Shown here in pieces: positions 36,064-46,416 of a stretch of 64,000 nucleotides of DNA. Every line of letters begins with the position of its first letter. Position 1 is the stretch's first letter. The DNA lies in the NCBI RefSeq assembly GCF_009884975.1, contig NZ_CP041970.1, positions 2,666,001-2,730,000 of the forward strand, in the 5' to 3' direction. Position numbers and translations under genes: made by a program. The stretch is from Acinetobacter dispersus (GTDB taxonomy: Bacteria > Pseudomonadota > Gammaproteobacteria > Pseudomonadales > Moraxellaceae). The notes beneath the pieces are model-generated. The model was given only the letters and a program-made list of their open reading frames with translations. It made no database searches and was not told the DNA's origin.

Positions 36064-37874
36064 TGTTTGATTTTTATAGTTTCTGGCACGCTCACGCTCC
36101 AATTATCAGTATTTTAATCCCTGCATTTACAGGCTTTATCTTGGTGTTATTGGGCAATCCAGGTTCAGGTTCTTTAAAACAAGATTGGCGCCAACCTTGG
36201 CGTCGCGGGATTAGTCTTAGCTCTGCTATTTTAGGTTTAATCACCGCCGTCAGTTATCTCAGCATAGCCAATACTGGGCAAATTACTGTTTATCAACTCA
36301 GTGAATGGTCTGCACCATTCGGGATTGTCTTAGTCCTTGATCGTCTATCCGCATTTATGCTGGTGCTTACCTACATTCTTGCAGTCCCTGTGATTTGGTA
36401 TGCAAGCGATAACTGGGACACCCGTGGTCGTTATTTCCATACCATGCTGCATTTCCTGCTCATGGGAATCACAGGTGCGTTCTTAACCGGTGACTTGTTT
36501 AACTTATTTGTCTTCTTTGAAATTCTGCTATTAGCTTCCTATGTGTTGTTATTGCACGGTCAAGGGCGTCCACGCTTTCAACTTGGGGTTCATTACGTCA
36601 CCATCAACCTCCTTGCCTCTGCCCTATTCCTGATTGGTCTAGGCATGATCTATGGTAGCGTTGGTAGCTTGAATATGGCCGATGTCGGTCGTCTGGTTCC
36701 TCTGCTTGATGGCGACCAGCACAAGCTTGCGATTGCAGGTGGAATGCTGCTCTTTGTCGTATTTGGCATTAAAGCAGCAATGTTGCCTGTCGGCTTCTGG
36801 TTACCAAAAACCTATGCCGTTGCCAGCACACCCGTCGCAGCCATTTTTACCATCATGACTAAAGTCGGGATTTATGCCATTTTACGTGTTAATGGCACCG
36901 TCTTTGACGATGCTATGGCACAAAGCATTTTCAAAAACTGTCTGCTGGTTATCGGTCTTGTGACCTCTCTTTATGGTGTGATTGGTGCAATTGGCGCAGA
37001 ACGTCTACGTCGTTTTGTGGGCTTTATGGTGCTGTCATCCATTGGTACCTTGCTGATTGCACTTGCAATGTTCAATACACAGGCATGGGCTGCTGCACTC
37101 TACTATGTGGTGCATAGTACTTTAATCGCAGCATCATTCTATTTATTCTGTGGTTGGATGACTTCACAACGTGGTGCTTTTAAAGATCATTTAAAAGTTG
37201 CACCAAAAATCAAACAGGAAAAAGCGGCTGCTTTTACCTACTTTATCATTGCTCTGATGATGGCAGGTTTACCGCCATTTAGTGGTTTCTTGGGTAAAGT
37301 CTTTATTTTGCAAGCTACTGCTGAAACACCGTATCAGGGTTGGATCATTGCGGTTATCCTGATTGTCAGCTTACTCAGCATTATTGCACTGACCCGTGTT
37401 GGTTTTATTCTGTTCTGGCGTGCCACACCACCTGAAGAAGACTTGAAAGAAACAGCTTATGCTGAATATCAGGCCTTACCTGAAGTTGCACCAAAGCGTA
37501 ATGATACTGCAATTTATGTCTTACTTGGCGCGTTGATGACCTATGTTGTCTTTGCTTCGCCAATTCAAACTTATACGGTTGCAACAGCACAGCAAATTCA
37601 GAACCATGCGCTTTACAACCAGACCATCTTAAAAAATGATGCGCAAGGTCGTCCAATCAGCGTACAGCCTTATGATCCAAGCTATCTACCAGAAACTAAA
37701 TATGGTGGTGAAGTTGAAGATCATAATGCATTGCTTATCCCAGATATTATTTCAAAGCCAACCCTTCAAGGTGGGCACATTTCTGAATATAAGCAGCGTC
37801 AAATTGCTGAGCAAATCCTAGAAGCTCCAACCATTCCAAATACAACTCAGTTAAAACCAATGGAGGATCACTAA
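36063..37874 (+). CDS. mrpD: Mrp antiporter subunit D (NuoN/NuoM-like)
   Basis: This 603-residue protein has about 14 membrane helices and is related to the proton-pumping subunits of complex I. Visible are the conserved LFNLFVFFEILLLASYVLL region with the key glutamate, LLFVVFGIKAAMLPVGFWLP with the family lysine, ASTPVAAIFTIMTKVGIYAI, and GLPPFSGFLGK. The hydrophilic C-terminal tail of about 90 residues is long. The ATG shares its A with the TAA of mrpC (TAATG), which signals coupled translation. Together with MrpA it forms the ion-translocating core. Confidence 0.93.
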   Translation: MFDFYSFWHAHAPIISILIPAFTGFILVLLGNPGSGSLKQDWRQPWRRGISLSSAILGLITAVSYLSIANTGQITVYQLSEWSAPFGIVLVLDRLSAFMLVLTYILAVPVIWYASDNWDTRGRYFHTMLHFLLMGITGAFLTGDLFNLFVFFEILLLASYVLLLHGQGRPRFQLGVHYVTINLLASALFLIGLGMIYGSVGSLNMADVGRLVPLLDGDQHKLAIAGGMLLFVVFGIKAAMLPVGFWLPKTYAVASTPVAAIFTIMTKVGIYAILRVNGTVFDDAMAQSIFKNCLLVIGLVTSLYGVIGAIGAERLRRFVGFMVLSSIGTLLIALAMFNTQAWAAALYYVVHSTLIAASFYLFCGWMTSQRGAFKDHLKVAPKIKQEKAAAFTYFIIALMMAGLPPFSGFLGKVFILQATAETPYQGWIIAVILIVSLLSIIALTRVGFILFWRATPPEEDLKETAYAEYQALPEVAPKRNDTAIYVLLGALMTYVVFASPIQTYTVATAQQIQNHALYNQTILKNDAQGRPISVQPYDPSYLPETKYGGEVEDHNALLIPDIISKPTLQGGHISEYKQRQIAEQILEAPTIPNTTQLKPMEDH

Positions 37875-38401
37875 TGCAAAAACAATCTTTGCTTGACCGT
37901 TGGTTCCCCCATCCATTTGTGTCTTTTCTGATTTTTTTGAGTTGGTTGATGCTGGCACACAGTCTCGATGCTACTGATATTTTAATCGCACTGGTTTTAG
38001 CTATCGGGATTTCCCGTTTAGTCAGCCCATTTATTACCAGAACACCCCACATTCATTGGGCTCCTGCAATACGGTTAGTTTTTGTAGTGTTATGGGATAT
38101 TGTGGTTTCTAATTTCCGTGTTGCCAAAATGGTACTTGGGCCAATGGATAAACTACATCCCAAATGGTATCGCGTCCCACTTGAAACTGAGCACGAGCAA
38201 GTGAATACCTTGCTCGCAATGATTATCACCACCACACCAGGTACCGTTTCAGCCGGTATCGATCAAGAGCGTGGTGATATTCTGGTACATGCGCTCAGTT
38301 CAGATGACACTGAACTTGACATTCAAGAGATCAAAACCCGCTATGAAACGCCTTTAATCGAAATCTTTGATGTAAAGATTGCAGAAGGAGCAACTAAATG
38401 A
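37874..38401 (+). CDS. mrpE: Mrp antiporter subunit E
   Basis: This 175-residue protein has two N-terminal membrane helices (FLIFLSWLMLAHS; DILIALVLAIGI) and a cytoplasmic domain with VVLWDIVVSNFRVAKMVL and TPGTVSAGID, both characteristic of MrpE. It overlaps mrpD by one base (TAATG) and mrpF by four (ATGA). MrpE is needed for assembly or full activity of the complex. Confidence 0.93.
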   Translation: MQKQSLLDRWFPHPFVSFLIFLSWLMLAHSLDATDILIALVLAIGISRLVSPFITRTPHIHWAPAIRLVFVVLWDIVVSNFRVAKMVLGPMDKLHPKWYRVPLETEHEQVNTLLAMIITTTPGTVSAGIDQERGDILVHALSSDDTELDIQEIKTRYETPLIEIFDVKIAEGATK

Positions 38402-38673
38402 CTATTTTACCTTATGCACTTGGGATTGGCTTAATTGCCATTACGATTTCAATGTTTTTGTGTTTGATTCGTCTGATTGCTGGCCCTTCTGTGATTGACC
38501 GTTTGTTAGCCTTGGATACCTTATTTTTGAATGCAACCTGTCTCATCGTTGTATTGAGTATCTACTGGGTAAGTACCAATCTATTTGAAGGTGCGCTCTT
38601 GGTTGCAATGCTTGGTTTTGTCTCGACTGCCGCGCTTGCTCGTTATTTCACTACGGGTCATGTGATTGATTAA
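38398..38673 (+). CDS. mrpF: Mrp antiporter subunit F
   Basis: This 91-residue protein has three membrane helices with the family segment LIRLIAGPSVIDRLLALDTL followed by a hydrophobic stretch and ALLVAMLGFVSTAALARY. It starts within the ATGA overlap with mrpE, and AAGGAG lies a few bases upstream. Confidence 0.92.
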   Translation: MTILPYALGIGLIAITISMFLCLIRLIAGPSVIDRLLALDTLFLNATCLIVVLSIYWVSTNLFEGALLVAMLGFVSTAALARYFTTGHVID

Positions 38674-38684
38674 GGAGCAGCCTC

Positions 38685-39059
38685 ATGCAACTCATTCTTG
38701 AAATTATCGTTTCATTCTTTGTGGTCTTTGGTGCTTTCTTTATGCTGATCGGCTCAATCGGTATGATTCGCCTACCCGATCTGTTTATGCGTCTACACGC
38801 TCCGACCAAATCAAGTACCTTGGGCTTAGGTAGCTTCCTGATCGCTGCCATGATCTTTGCTGCAATGCATGGTCGCTTTGGTTTTGCTGAGCTACTGATT
38901 ACTTTGTTTGCGTTTATTACCGCGCCAGTATCTGCCAATTTGATGGCACAGGCTGCAATTCATCTACGCTTACGTTCAACCAGTGGTGATGTACCTGAAG
39001 CACTCAATCGCCCATTGCCTTGGCAACGCTATCGTCGCCATCCACTGAAAAAGGATTAA
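38685..39059 (+). CDS. mrpG: Mrp antiporter subunit G
   Basis: This 124-residue protein is the last subunit. It shows the MrpG pattern FFMLIGSIGMIRLPDLFMRL, HAPTKSSTLGLGSFLIAAM and LITLFAFITAPVSANLMAQA, then a basic C-terminal tail. AAGGAG lies eight bases before the ATG. A strong terminator follows within 11 bp and closes the operon. Confidence 0.93.
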   Translation: MQLILEIIVSFFVVFGAFFMLIGSIGMIRLPDLFMRLHAPTKSSTLGLGSFLIAAMIFAAMHGRFGFAELLITLFAFITAPVSANLMAQAAIHLRLRSTSGDVPEALNRPLPWQRYRRHPLKKD

Positions 39060-39069
39060 TCCAAGCCAT

Positions 39070-39098
39070 AAAAAAGCCACCCGAAGGTGGCTTTTTTT
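39070..39098. terminator. Bidirectional terminator between mrpG and rbfA
   Basis: AAAAAAGCCACC-CGAA-GGTGGCTTTTTT with T7 on the plus strand and A6/T6 for the minus strand. It lies between the convergent ends of mrpG and rbfA. Confidence 0.92.
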
Positions 39099-39106
39099 AT
39101 ATCGAT

Positions 39107-39508
39107 TTACTTTTGTTCATCTTGCTCTTGTTCAGGCAGATCTTTAACCGCTTCAGCAATCAGACCAAACATATAGTTACCATAGGCATTGGTCTTATCG
39201 TAATGGAAACGCAATCTTGGCGTAATACGTGTCTTGATACGACGACTCAATTCATGACGCAAGAAACCAGAAGCTTTATTCAATACATCTAAAGTTTCTT
39301 TATTTGCAGCTTCACTTTGATCATCACCAAGCGCACGCCCCATTACAGTGACATATACTTCAGCATATCCCATATCTGCACTGACTTTCACGGCTGAGAT
39401 GGTCACAAGACCACCTAGACGTGGATCTTTAAGCTCCTGACGGATGAGCTCAGACAACTCACGTTGTACTGAATCCGCCATGCGCTTTAAGCGTTGGCTA
39501 CCCGCCAT
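39107..39508 (-). CDS. rbfA: Ribosome-binding factor A
   Basis: This 133-residue KH-like protein assists late maturation of the 30S subunit (16S 5' end). Typical segments are RMADSVQRELSELIRQELKD, KVSADMGYAEVYVTVMG, FLRHELSRRIKTRITPRLRF and a final acidic tail. Its ATG overlaps the last base of infB, the standard infB-rbfA coupling. Confidence 0.95.
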   Translation of the reverse strand: MAGSQRLKRMADSVQRELSELIRQELKDPRLGGLVTISAVKVSADMGYAEVYVTVMGRALGDDQSEAANKETLDVLNKASGFLRHELSRRIKTRITPRLRFHYDKTNAYGNYMFGLIAEAVKDLPEQEQDEQK

Positions 39509-42222
39509 TAAAGACTCCGTTTAATCAATTGAACATCATAGACTTCGATCTTATCTTTTTCTTTGATGTCTTTATAACCTTTCACCGCAAGACCACATTC
39601 CATACCGGCACGAACTTCTTCAACCACTTCTTTATAACGACGAAGAGATTCAAGCTCACCTTGGAACACAACCACGTCATCACGCAATACGCGAATCGGT
39701 TTGTTACGGTGTAATACACCTTCAAGTACCATACAGCCTGCTGCTGCACCAAACTTACTTGAGTGGAACACTTCACGAACTTCAGCAACACCCAGAATCG
39801 TTTCACGGTGTTCTGGTGCAAGCTTACCGCTCATTGCAGCTTTAACATCATCAATCAAATGATAAATGACGCTGTAGTAACGAATATCGATACCATCTTG
39901 ATCAGATTTTTGACGAGCAGAGTTATCCGCACGTACGTTAAAACCTAACAAGACTGCTTCTGAAGATTCAGCTAAAGTAACATCTGACTCAGTGATCGCA
40001 CCAACACCAGAACCGATTACACGGACTTTAACTTCATCAGTAGAAAGCTCATCAAGCGCAACATGTAATGCTTCCAACGTACCACGAACATCAGTTTTGA
40101 GTACGACATTCACATAAGGAATATCTTTTTTACCCATAGATGCCATGATGTTTTCAAGACGCATTGCACTTGCACGCTCTAAACGCTTATGACGTTCACG
40201 GTCAGAACGAGCATCAGCAACTTCACGTGCTTTCTTCTCATCATTAACCACAAGAACTTCATCACCCGCCATTGGCGCATCAGGTAAACCTAAAATCTCA
40301 ACTGGAATTGAAGGACCTGCAGAAGTAATACGTTGACCATTTTCATCAACCATCGCACGAACACGACCATAAGATGAACCAGCAAGTACCAAGTCACCAA
40401 TGTTCAATGTACCATTTTGTACAAGAATCGACGTTACTGCACCACGACCTTTGTCAACACGTGCTTCGATTACAACACCTTGTGCCGCACCTTCAGCTGA
40501 AGCTTTAAGCTCCATCAATTCAGCTTGGATCAAGATTAAATCAAGTAAGCCATCGATACCTGCACCAGAGTGTGCTGATACTTTAGCAATTGGAACATCA
40601 CCGCCCCACTCTTCAGGTACGATACCTTTGGTGGTCAATTCGTTTAATACGCGGTCTACATCAGCCGATTCTTTATCCATCTTGTTGATGGCAACAATAA
40701 TCGGTGTTCCTGCAGCACGTGCATGGTCAATTGCTTCAGCTGTTTGTGGCATAACACCATCATCAGCAGCAACAACAAGAACCACGATATCAGTCGCTTT
40801 TGCACCACGTGAACGCATAGAGGTAAATGCTGCGTGTCCTGGTGTATCTAGGAAAGTAATAATACCTTTCTCAGTTTCAACGTGATAAGCACCAATATGC
40901 TGAGTAATACCACCCGCTTCACCCGCAGCTACTTTAGAGCGACGGATACGATCCAGTAACGACGTTTTACCATGGTCAACGTGACCCATGATCGTTACAA
41001 CTGGCGGACGAGTTGTTTGCTCACCACGTGCTTCTTCAGCAGCAACCAATAAGTTATCTTCTGCTTGCGTATCAGAAACTAAAACTGGATTGTGACCCAA
41101 TTCTTCAACCACAAGTACAGCAGTATCTTGATCAATGGCTTGGTTCTGAGTTACAAGTTCACCCATTTTCATGAGGGTCTTGATCACTTCACGAACTTTA
41201 ACCGCCATTTTTTGTGCAAGATCAGCAACGATGATTTTCTCACCAATCTCAACATCATAAATTTGCTTTTTAACTGGTTTTTCAAAACCATGTTTATTTG
41301 CTTGGCTGGTTTTTAAGCCGCGCTTATGATGGCTTTTGCTGAAGCTTTGCTCAGATTGAGCATCACCACCACGACCGCCTTTCTTACCAGCACGTGGATT
41401 TGCAGTTGCGCCACCACGTTTGATTTCACGGTCTTCCTTATTGAAGGAATCTTCATATGCTTGACCAACAAGACCAGCAGCTAAAGGTGAATCATCAATC
41501 ACACGGATCGTTGCAGTCGCATCATCATTTGAATATTTTGATGCCATCTGACGCATTTGCTCAAGTGTACGTTGCTGCGCTTCTTCAGCTGCTTTACGAC
41601 GTACGACTTCTTCAGTCGCTTTCAACTGAGCTGTTTGCTCTTCACGTGCTTTCTTTTGCTCTGGTGTTTCTGTAGGGCGAATAACAGGTGCTTTAATAAC
41701 TTTATCGCTATTACGCTTTTTCACCACAACAGCAGTTTTCGCTGGTGTTTGACCTGAACTGTCAGAAGTATGCGCTGCACGCATTGCTTCTAAAGTTGCA
41801 TTGGCTTTTTGTTCCGCAGTATTACGTGCAGTTTGCTCAGCTTCATTACGTACTTTCTGTTCAGCACGTACTTTTGCATCTGCTTCTACACGCGCTTTTG
41901 CTTCAGCTGCAAGTAATTCAGGGTTTGGTTTAGCAAAAACTTGCTTCTTGCGAACTTCAACATTAATGCTTTTCGCTTTACCTGAAGTACTTGTAACTTT
42001 AGCAGTACTCGTTGTTTTACGTTTCAACGCAATCTTTCCTGTGTTACCACTTTCCTGACCATGTACTTTTTTCAAGTGATTGATCAAAGTATCTTGCTGT
42101 TCAGTGGTAATAATGTCATCTGCTTTACGCTGTGGTAGACCTGCTTCGCGAACCTGCTCTAGGAGTTTCTCTACAGGACGTTCTACGCTGAGCGCTAACT
42201 CTTGAATCGACTTGTCCGTCAT
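39508..42222 (-). CDS. infB: Translation initiation factor IF-2
   Basis: This 904-residue GTPase brings fMet-tRNA to the 30S subunit and promotes subunit joining. The first 330 residues or so hold the IF2_N module and a long charged Ala/Lys/Glu-rich linker. The G domain starts near residue 405: G1 [17 protein letters not shown]2 region [14 protein letters not shown]3 [15 protein letters not shown]4 INKMDK. Domains II to IV follow, with the C-terminal fMet-tRNA binding domain at the end. GGAG lies seven bases before the ATG, and nusA ends 10 bp upstream. The initiator tRNA genes lie in the same region. Confidence 0.97.
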   Translation of the reverse strand: MTDKSIQELALSVERPVEKLLEQVREAGLPQRKADDIITTEQQDTLINHLKKVHGQESGNTGKIALKRKTTSTAKVTSTSGKAKSINVEVRKKQVFAKPNPELLAAEAKARVEADAKVRAEQKVRNEAEQTARNTAEQKANATLEAMRAAHTSDSSGQTPAKTAVVVKKRNSDKVIKAPVIRPTETPEQKKAREEQTAQLKATEEVVRRKAAEEAQQRTLEQMRQMASKYSNDDATATIRVIDDSPLAAGLVGQAYEDSFNKEDREIKRGGATANPRAGKKGGRGGDAQSEQSFSKSHHKRGLKTSQANKHGFEKPVKKQIYDVEIGEKIIVADLAQKMAVKVREVIKTLMKMGELVTQNQAIDQDTAVLVVEELGHNPVLVSDTQAEDNLLVAAEEARGEQTTRPPVVTIMGHVDHGKTSLLDRIRRSKVAAGEAGGITQHIGAYHVETEKGIITFLDTPGHAAFTSMRSRGAKATDIVVLVVAADDGVMPQTAEAIDHARAAGTPIIVAINKMDKESADVDRVLNELTTKGIVPEEWGGDVPIAKVSAHSGAGIDGLLDLILIQAELMELKASAEGAAQGVVIEARVDKGRGAVTSILVQNGTLNIGDLVLAGSSYGRVRAMVDENGQRITSAGPSIPVEILGLPDAPMAGDEVLVVNDEKKAREVADARSDRERHKRLERASAMRLENIMASMGKKDIPYVNVVLKTDVRGTLEALHVALDELSTDEVKVRVIGSGVGAITESDVTLAESSEAVLLGFNVRADNSARQKSDQDGIDIRYYSVIYHLIDDVKAAMSGKLAPEHRETILGVAEVREVFHSSKFGAAAGCMVLEGVLHRNKPIRVLRDDVVVFQGELESLRRYKEVVEEVRAGMECGLAVKGYKDIKEKDKIEVYDVQLIKRSL

Positions 42223-42232
42223 CTATTATCTC

Positions 42233-43717
42233 CTAGTTAAACCATGATTCACGTGCTTTCATGATTAACTGACCTGCTTTGTCATGACCTAAACCTTCGA
42301 TATCCGAGATATCATCAGTTGCTTGGTCTGCCAAATCATCAACAGTAACCACACCACGCGCCGCCAATGCATACGCAATCTCAGTCGTCATACCTTCCAT
42401 ACCGAGAAGTTCCGCACTTGGCTCTTGAATATTTTCTTGCTGTTTTAAAGCATCCGTTAAAGCGGCTTCTTTAGCACGGCTTTGCAACAACTCAACTAAA
42501 TCAGCTTCAAGCTCGATTTCATCAAATGTTTCAGCTGGTACATAAGCAATCTCTTCTAACGAAGTGAAGCCCATTTCAACCAATGCCATTGCTAAATCTT
42601 CTTCAATATCCAGACGAGAAACAAACATGTCTAAATATTGTTGCGCTTCATTTTGCTGACGTGCACGATACTCTTCTTCCAACATCATGTCGAGTTTATA
42701 ACCCGTCAATTCTGATGCTAAACGAACATTTTGCCCTTGAGAACCAATTGCTCGCGCTAACTGATCATTGGTTGCAAAAATGATATCTGCACTACGCGTA
42801 TCTTCATCTAGCACGATACCCGATACATCAGCTGGCTCTAATGCACTTGCGATATATTGTGCTGGATCATCAGACCACACCACAACATCAATACGCTCAC
42901 CATTTAATTCCTGCTGTACTGCTTGGATACGTGTACCACGCATACCAATACATGCACCTACAGGGTCAATACGATGGTCATTGGTTTTCACTGCAATTTT
43001 AGCACGAACACCTGGCTGACGCGCCGCTGCTTTAATTTCAATGATTTCTTCAGAAATTTCTGGAATTTCTTTCTTCATCAAAGCAATGAGCATTTCAGGA
43101 CGAGCACGCGACAATAACAATTGCGCACCGCGACCTTCACGGTTCACGTTAAACAAAATTGCATTGATACGTTGCTTAGGACGCAAAATTTCTTTGTGAA
43201 TGGTTTCTTCACGCGCTAAATACGCTTCTGCATTGTCACCAAGATCAATGATAAAGCCATCTTTGGTTTGCTTTTTCACTTCACCGTAAATCAGCTCACC
43301 AACTTTAGATTCATATGCATCCGCAACCAATGCGCGTTCAGCTTCACGAATCTTTTGTACAATTACTTGTTTTGCAATTTGTGCTGCAATACGACCAAAT
43401 TCAATCGATTCAACTTCCAACTCACGTACGTCACCGATTGACCACTGAGCAGGGTCTAAATCAGAAATCGCGTCTTGGCATGCTGGCATTTCATGATCTT
43501 CATCCGCAACCACAGTCCATTGACGGAAAGTACGGTAATCACCTGTTTTACGGTCAATCTCAACACGGAGTTGAGCTTCTTCAGAACGTGTGCCTTCGTA
43601 AAACTTTTTCTTCGTTGCCGCAACAAGTGCTTGCTCTAACGCTTGGAAGATCGCTTCACGACTAACACCTTTTTCATTACTAACCGTTTCTGCAACGGTA
43701 AGAATTTCGCGGCCCAT
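42233..43717 (-). CDS. nusA: Transcription termination/antitermination factor NusA
   Basis: This 494-residue RNA polymerase-binding factor acts in pausing, termination and antitermination. The order is: N-terminal polymerase-binding domain; S1 domain near residues 135-200 (KVGELIYGEVKKQTKDGFII); two KH domains (VGACIGMRGTRIQAVQQEL; AIGSQGQNVRLASELTGY); and two C-terminal acidic helix-hairpin-helix repeats (LVEMGFTSLEEIAYVP; LAARGVVTVDDLADQ). The two repeats are the gammaproteobacterial form. It sits between rimP and infB in the usual operon order. Confidence 0.97.
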   Translation of the reverse strand: MGREILTVAETVSNEKGVSREAIFQALEQALVAATKKKFYEGTRSEEAQLRVEIDRKTGDYRTFRQWTVVADEDHEMPACQDAISDLDPAQWSIGDVRELEVESIEFGRIAAQIAKQVIVQKIREAERALVADAYESKVGELIYGEVKKQTKDGFIIDLGDNAEAYLAREETIHKEILRPKQRINAILFNVNREGRGAQLLLSRARPEMLIALMKKEIPEISEEIIEIKAAARQPGVRAKIAVKTNDHRIDPVGACIGMRGTRIQAVQQELNGERIDVVVWSDDPAQYIASALEPADVSGIVLDEDTRSADIIFATNDQLARAIGSQGQNVRLASELTGYKLDMMLEEEYRARQQNEAQQYLDMFVSRLDIEEDLAMALVEMGFTSLEEIAYVPAETFDEIELEADLVELLQSRAKEAALTDALKQQENIQEPSAELLGMEGMTTEIAYALAARGVVTVDDLADQATDDISDIEGLGHDKAGQLIMKARESWFN

Positions 43718-43754
43718 AAGTCACCTACCGATTTCTTATAAAATTAAGTTAATA

Positions 43755-44279
43755 TTAGTCTTGATAGATTAAATTTGCTTTATCAATATTATGACTATCA
43801 ATTTCAAGCACATGATTACCTTCGACTTCAACTTGAATCATTTCATTTTCTAAGTCTACAGAAAGTAATTTTGCCTGAAATTTGCGACGGTTCTCGACAG
43901 CAGCAATTAATCGTAAAGCCACTTGTTGCCCGATATATGCAGGCAGTTGGTTCAATTGGAAAAATGGACGATCCCAACCTGGTGAAGAAACTTCTAAAGC
44001 ATATTCACCTGAAATCGGATCATGAACATCAAGCATTGCACCCACTTGTTGCGTTACGAGAACACAATCTTGAACGCCAATACCACGCCCGAGCTCAACT
44101 TCACCATCTTCTGTTAAGACAGGTTCAACATTCTCCTCGACCGCTTTATCAATATAAATGCGTAATAAAGAACGTTTCCCTTGTGGGAGGAATTCAATTC
44201 CCCACAAATCTACACCACACGCAGCTACAGCTGGTGCAATTAGATCATGCAATGCTTGAGATTTATTTGATAATTTCAT
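43755..44279 (-). CDS. rimP: Ribosome maturation factor RimP
   Basis: This 174-residue protein is needed for 30S assembly. It has the two-domain layout with [25 protein letters not shown] (read as [12 protein letters not shown] then [12 protein letters not shown]), [20 protein letters not shown], and [14 protein letters not shown]. An acidic insert around [18 protein letters not shown] is longer than in E. coli. It is the first protein gene after the tRNA genes, with two terminators upstream, so rimP-nusA-infB-rbfA probably starts from its own promoter between about 44280 and 44390. Confidence 0.95.
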   Translation of the reverse strand: MKLSNKSQALHDLIAPAVAACGVDLWGIEFLPQGKRSLLRIYIDKAVEENVEPVLTEDGEVELGRGIGVQDCVLVTQQVGAMLDVHDPISGEYALEVSSPGWDRPFFQLNQLPAYIGQQVALRLIAAVENRRKFQAKLLSVDLENEMIQVEVEGNHVLEIDSHNIDKANLIYQD

Positions 44280-44387
44280 TTACTCTCGTCGCTCTCATAC
44301 GAGCCAATCAATCTTAACCGTATAGTGAAGCACGACTATTTGACCAATTGATGTCGAACAACTACACGATATAGCTAAACAACCAAT

Positions 44388-44408
44388 AAAAAAGGGCGTA
44401 AATCGCCC
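44388..44408 (-). terminator. Intrinsic terminator upstream of rimP
   Basis: GGGCG-n5-CGCCC on the minus strand followed by T6-ATTG. It lies about 110 bp before the rimP start and could attenuate read-through from the tRNA genes. Confidence 0.65.
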
Positions 44409-44441
44409 CTATGTTACACAGAAAAGCAAAGCCCACTGTGC

Positions 44442-44467
44442 AAAAAGGCCCACCTTATTGTGAGCCT
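44442..44467 (-). terminator. Terminator of the tRNA transcript
   Basis: On the minus strand AGGCTCAC-n6-GTGGGCCT (one G-U pair) is followed by TTTTT. It lies 14 bp past the encoded CCA end of the downstream tRNA-fMet gene. Confidence 0.8.
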
Positions 44468-44480
44468 CTTTTTAGAAACT

Positions 44481-44557
<77 letters not shown>

Positions 44558-44645
44558 TCAACGTGCAAAAATTATATACAAATATGAAAAAAAGTCAATT
44601 TAAGTTTTCTTCATACTCGCTTGATTAAGTTGCACCTTAATCAAA

Positions 44646-44722
<77 letters not shown>

Positions 44723-44766
44723 ACAATACAAACACTGCACACACCAAACTTACTGGTTATTAAGCT

Positions 44767-44851
44767 TGGTGCGGAAGGGGGGACTTGAACCCCCACGCCC
44801 GAAAGCACTACCACCTCAAGGTAGCGTGTCTACCAATTCCACCACCACCGC
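44767..44851 (-). tRNA. tRNA-Leu (GAG)
   Basis: An 85-nt minus-strand class II tRNA with a long variable arm, encoded CCA and an anticodon loop TTGAGGT (GAG at 44815-44817). The D arm and anticodon arm follow the E. coli Leu(GAG) sequence. The acceptor stem GCGGTGG / CTTCCGC shows a T5-T68 mismatch and a G6-T67 wobble. Confidence 0.95.
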
Positions 44852-44858
44852 AGTATTG

Positions 44859-44878
44859 TGGGACGCATTCTAGTCCCA
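44859..44878 (-). other. Hairpin between secG and tRNA-Leu
   Basis: TGGGAC-n8-GTCCCA, seven bases before the 5' end of the tRNA. No T-tract. It is probably a processing or mRNA 3'-end stem in a secG-tRNA transcript. Confidence 0.4.
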
Positions 44879-44908
44879 TAAACACAAAAAGGAAAGTGCT
44901 AATTCAAC

Positions 44909-45238
44909 TTATTCAGTTGTTTTTGGTGCATTTGGTGAAGTTTCAGACGATGTCGCTGGTGCAGATGTCGTTGTTTGAACAGTTTTTAAACTATATGCAT
45001 CTGTCGTCTGTTTTTTAGCAAATACAGCCAAGGTCAAGCTAGTTGCAAAAAACAATGCCGTAAAAATCGCAGTTAAACGAGTTAAAAAGTTACCTGCACC
45101 CGAAGCACCAAAAACTGTAGCAGCACCGCCACCACCAAATGATGCCCCAGCTTCTGCACCTTTACCTTGTTGTACCAAAACCAACGCAATAATTAAAATT
45201 GCTAAAATGATATGTACAACGAGTATAAAACTATACAT
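44909..45238 (-). CDS. secG: Protein-export membrane protein SecG
   Basis: This 109-residue subunit of the SecYEG translocon has two membrane helices (FILVVHIILAILIIALVLVQ; LTAIFTALFFATSLTLAVF) flanking the conserved glycine-rich loop QQGKGAEAGASFGGGGAATVFG (read as QQGKGAEAGASFGG then GAATVFG) and SGAGNFLTR. The Thr/Ser/Pro-rich C-terminal tail is typical. It begins 12 bp after tpiA, matching the common tpiA-secG-tRNA-Leu arrangement of gammaproteobacteria. Confidence 0.96.
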   Translation of the reverse strand: MYSFILVVHIILAILIIALVLVQQGKGAEAGASFGGGGAATVFGASGAGNFLTRLTAIFTALFFATSLTLAVFAKKQTTDAYSLKTVQTTTSAPATSSETSPNAPKTTE

Positions 45239-45250
45239 CTCGATTCCTCG

Positions 45251-46042
45251 TTATTTGCTTTGAGCAAATGCTTTTGCGATTTGGTAAAATGATTCTGCAT
45301 TTAAAGATGCACCACCCACCAAAGCACCATTAATATCTGGACAAGCAGCTAATTCAACTGCATTTTCAGCCTTAACACTACCACCATATAAAATGGCAGC
45401 ATGTTCACCATATGAGGTAATTTGTTTTAAACCTTCACGAATCTTTGCATGCATGGCTTGAGCATCCGCTGGCGATGCAGTTTTACCTGTGCCAATTGCC
45501 CAAATTGGTTCGTAAGCGAACACAATTTTTTGCCATTGATCCGCTTGAACAACAGCCGCAATATCACAAATTTGTTGCAATACCACTTGTTCAGCAGCAC
45601 CCTGCTCTCGTTGTTCCAAGCTTTCACCAACACAATAAATAACAGTCAAACCTGCATTCAATGCATTATGCAATTTTACTTTTAAAATTTCGACACTGTC
45701 GCCGAATAATTCACGGCGTTCAGAATGCCCAATTAAAACAAATTCAATGCCACTGTCTTTCAATAACTCAGCACTGACTTCACCTGTATAGGCACCTGTA
45801 CCTGCAACACGAGACACATCTTGAGCAACCGTATGAATTGGTCTCGTTGCATCTTTAAATTGCGTTTGAATACTACCCAAAGCAATTGCAACTGGTGCGA
45901 CACCAATATGACATTGCTCAGGCGCAATATTTTCCTGTTGTAATAACTGTTTAAATTCTTCTACTAATTGGAAAGCATTCGCATGCATTGGATTCATTTT
46001 CCAATTGCCAACAACCCAAGGAGTAATGCTCGAGTTCGACAT
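45251..46042 (-). CDS. tpiA: Triosephosphate isomerase
   Basis: This 263-residue TIM-barrel enzyme interconverts dihydroxyacetone phosphate and glyceraldehyde 3-phosphate. It has the active-site lysine in GNWKMNP, the catalytic histidine in [12 protein letters not shown], the catalytic glutamate and loop 6 in [20 protein letters not shown], and phosphate-binding [10 protein letters not shown] and [10 protein letters not shown] use the ATG at 46042; an in-frame GTG five codons upstream lies within the ribosome-site region. It is first gene of a tpiA-secG-tRNA unit. A TAAAAT box lies about 55 bp upstream, with a poor -35. Confidence 0.97.
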   Translation of the reverse strand: MSNSSITPWVVGNWKMNPMHANAFQLVEEFKQLLQQENIAPEQCHIGVAPVAIALGSIQTQFKDATRPIHTVAQDVSRVAGTGAYTGEVSAELLKDSGIEFVLIGHSERRELFGDSVEILKVKLHNALNAGLTVIYCVGESLEQREQGAAEQVVLQQICDIAAVVQADQWQKIVFAYEPIWAIGTGKTASPADAQAMHAKIREGLKQITSYGEHAAILYGGSVKAENAVELAACPDINGALVGGASLNAESFYQIAKAFAQSK

Positions 46043-46416
46043 ACTTCGCCCACCCACTGTTAATTAATTTCTCAAAAATGCTGCATATTTTACACGGATT
46101 TTTATAAAATTCAGTTTTTTCTTTTAATGCGATAGAAATCACTCCAAAATCATAAAGATCAAGAAAATTGCTCATTCTTGCTTCATAAAAAAATTCCAAT
46201 TGTGCTTAAAAAAAAGCTGACTTACATACAATTGATTTGATTATTTATAAGATTTAGCTTAATAAAAGAAAATTAATTTGCAAAACACTCGATCAGTTCA
46301 AAGTTTTGGCTATGAATCAAGGTGAAAACAACACTTTCTGTAGTGGTATTTTTGCATAACAAAAGTATAATTTTTAAAATACATATTATAAACATTTATT
46401 GTCATAAGGCGGACAG
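46043..46416. other. Divergent promoter region tpiA / pilB
   Basis: 374 bp, very AT-rich, with no credible gene; a minus-strand frame at 45951-46199 has no ribosome site and overlaps tpiA. A TATAAT box at 46366-46371 precedes pilB by 45 bp without a recognisable -35. A TAAAAT box faces tpiA. Confidence 0.55.

Noticed and set aside
43775..44317. 180-aa plus-strand frame over rimP
   Set aside because: Antisense to a well-supported rimP gene; His/Gln-rich translation typical of reverse-complement reading.
45951..46199. 82-aa minus-strand frame overlapping the tpiA start
   Set aside because: Out of frame with tpiA, in the AT-rich promoter region, with no ribosome site.
46341..46371. Possible sigma-54 promoter before pilB (TGG...TTTGCAT)
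   Set aside because: The spacing between GG and GC is seven rather than ten bases, so it does not fit the sigma-54 consensus.
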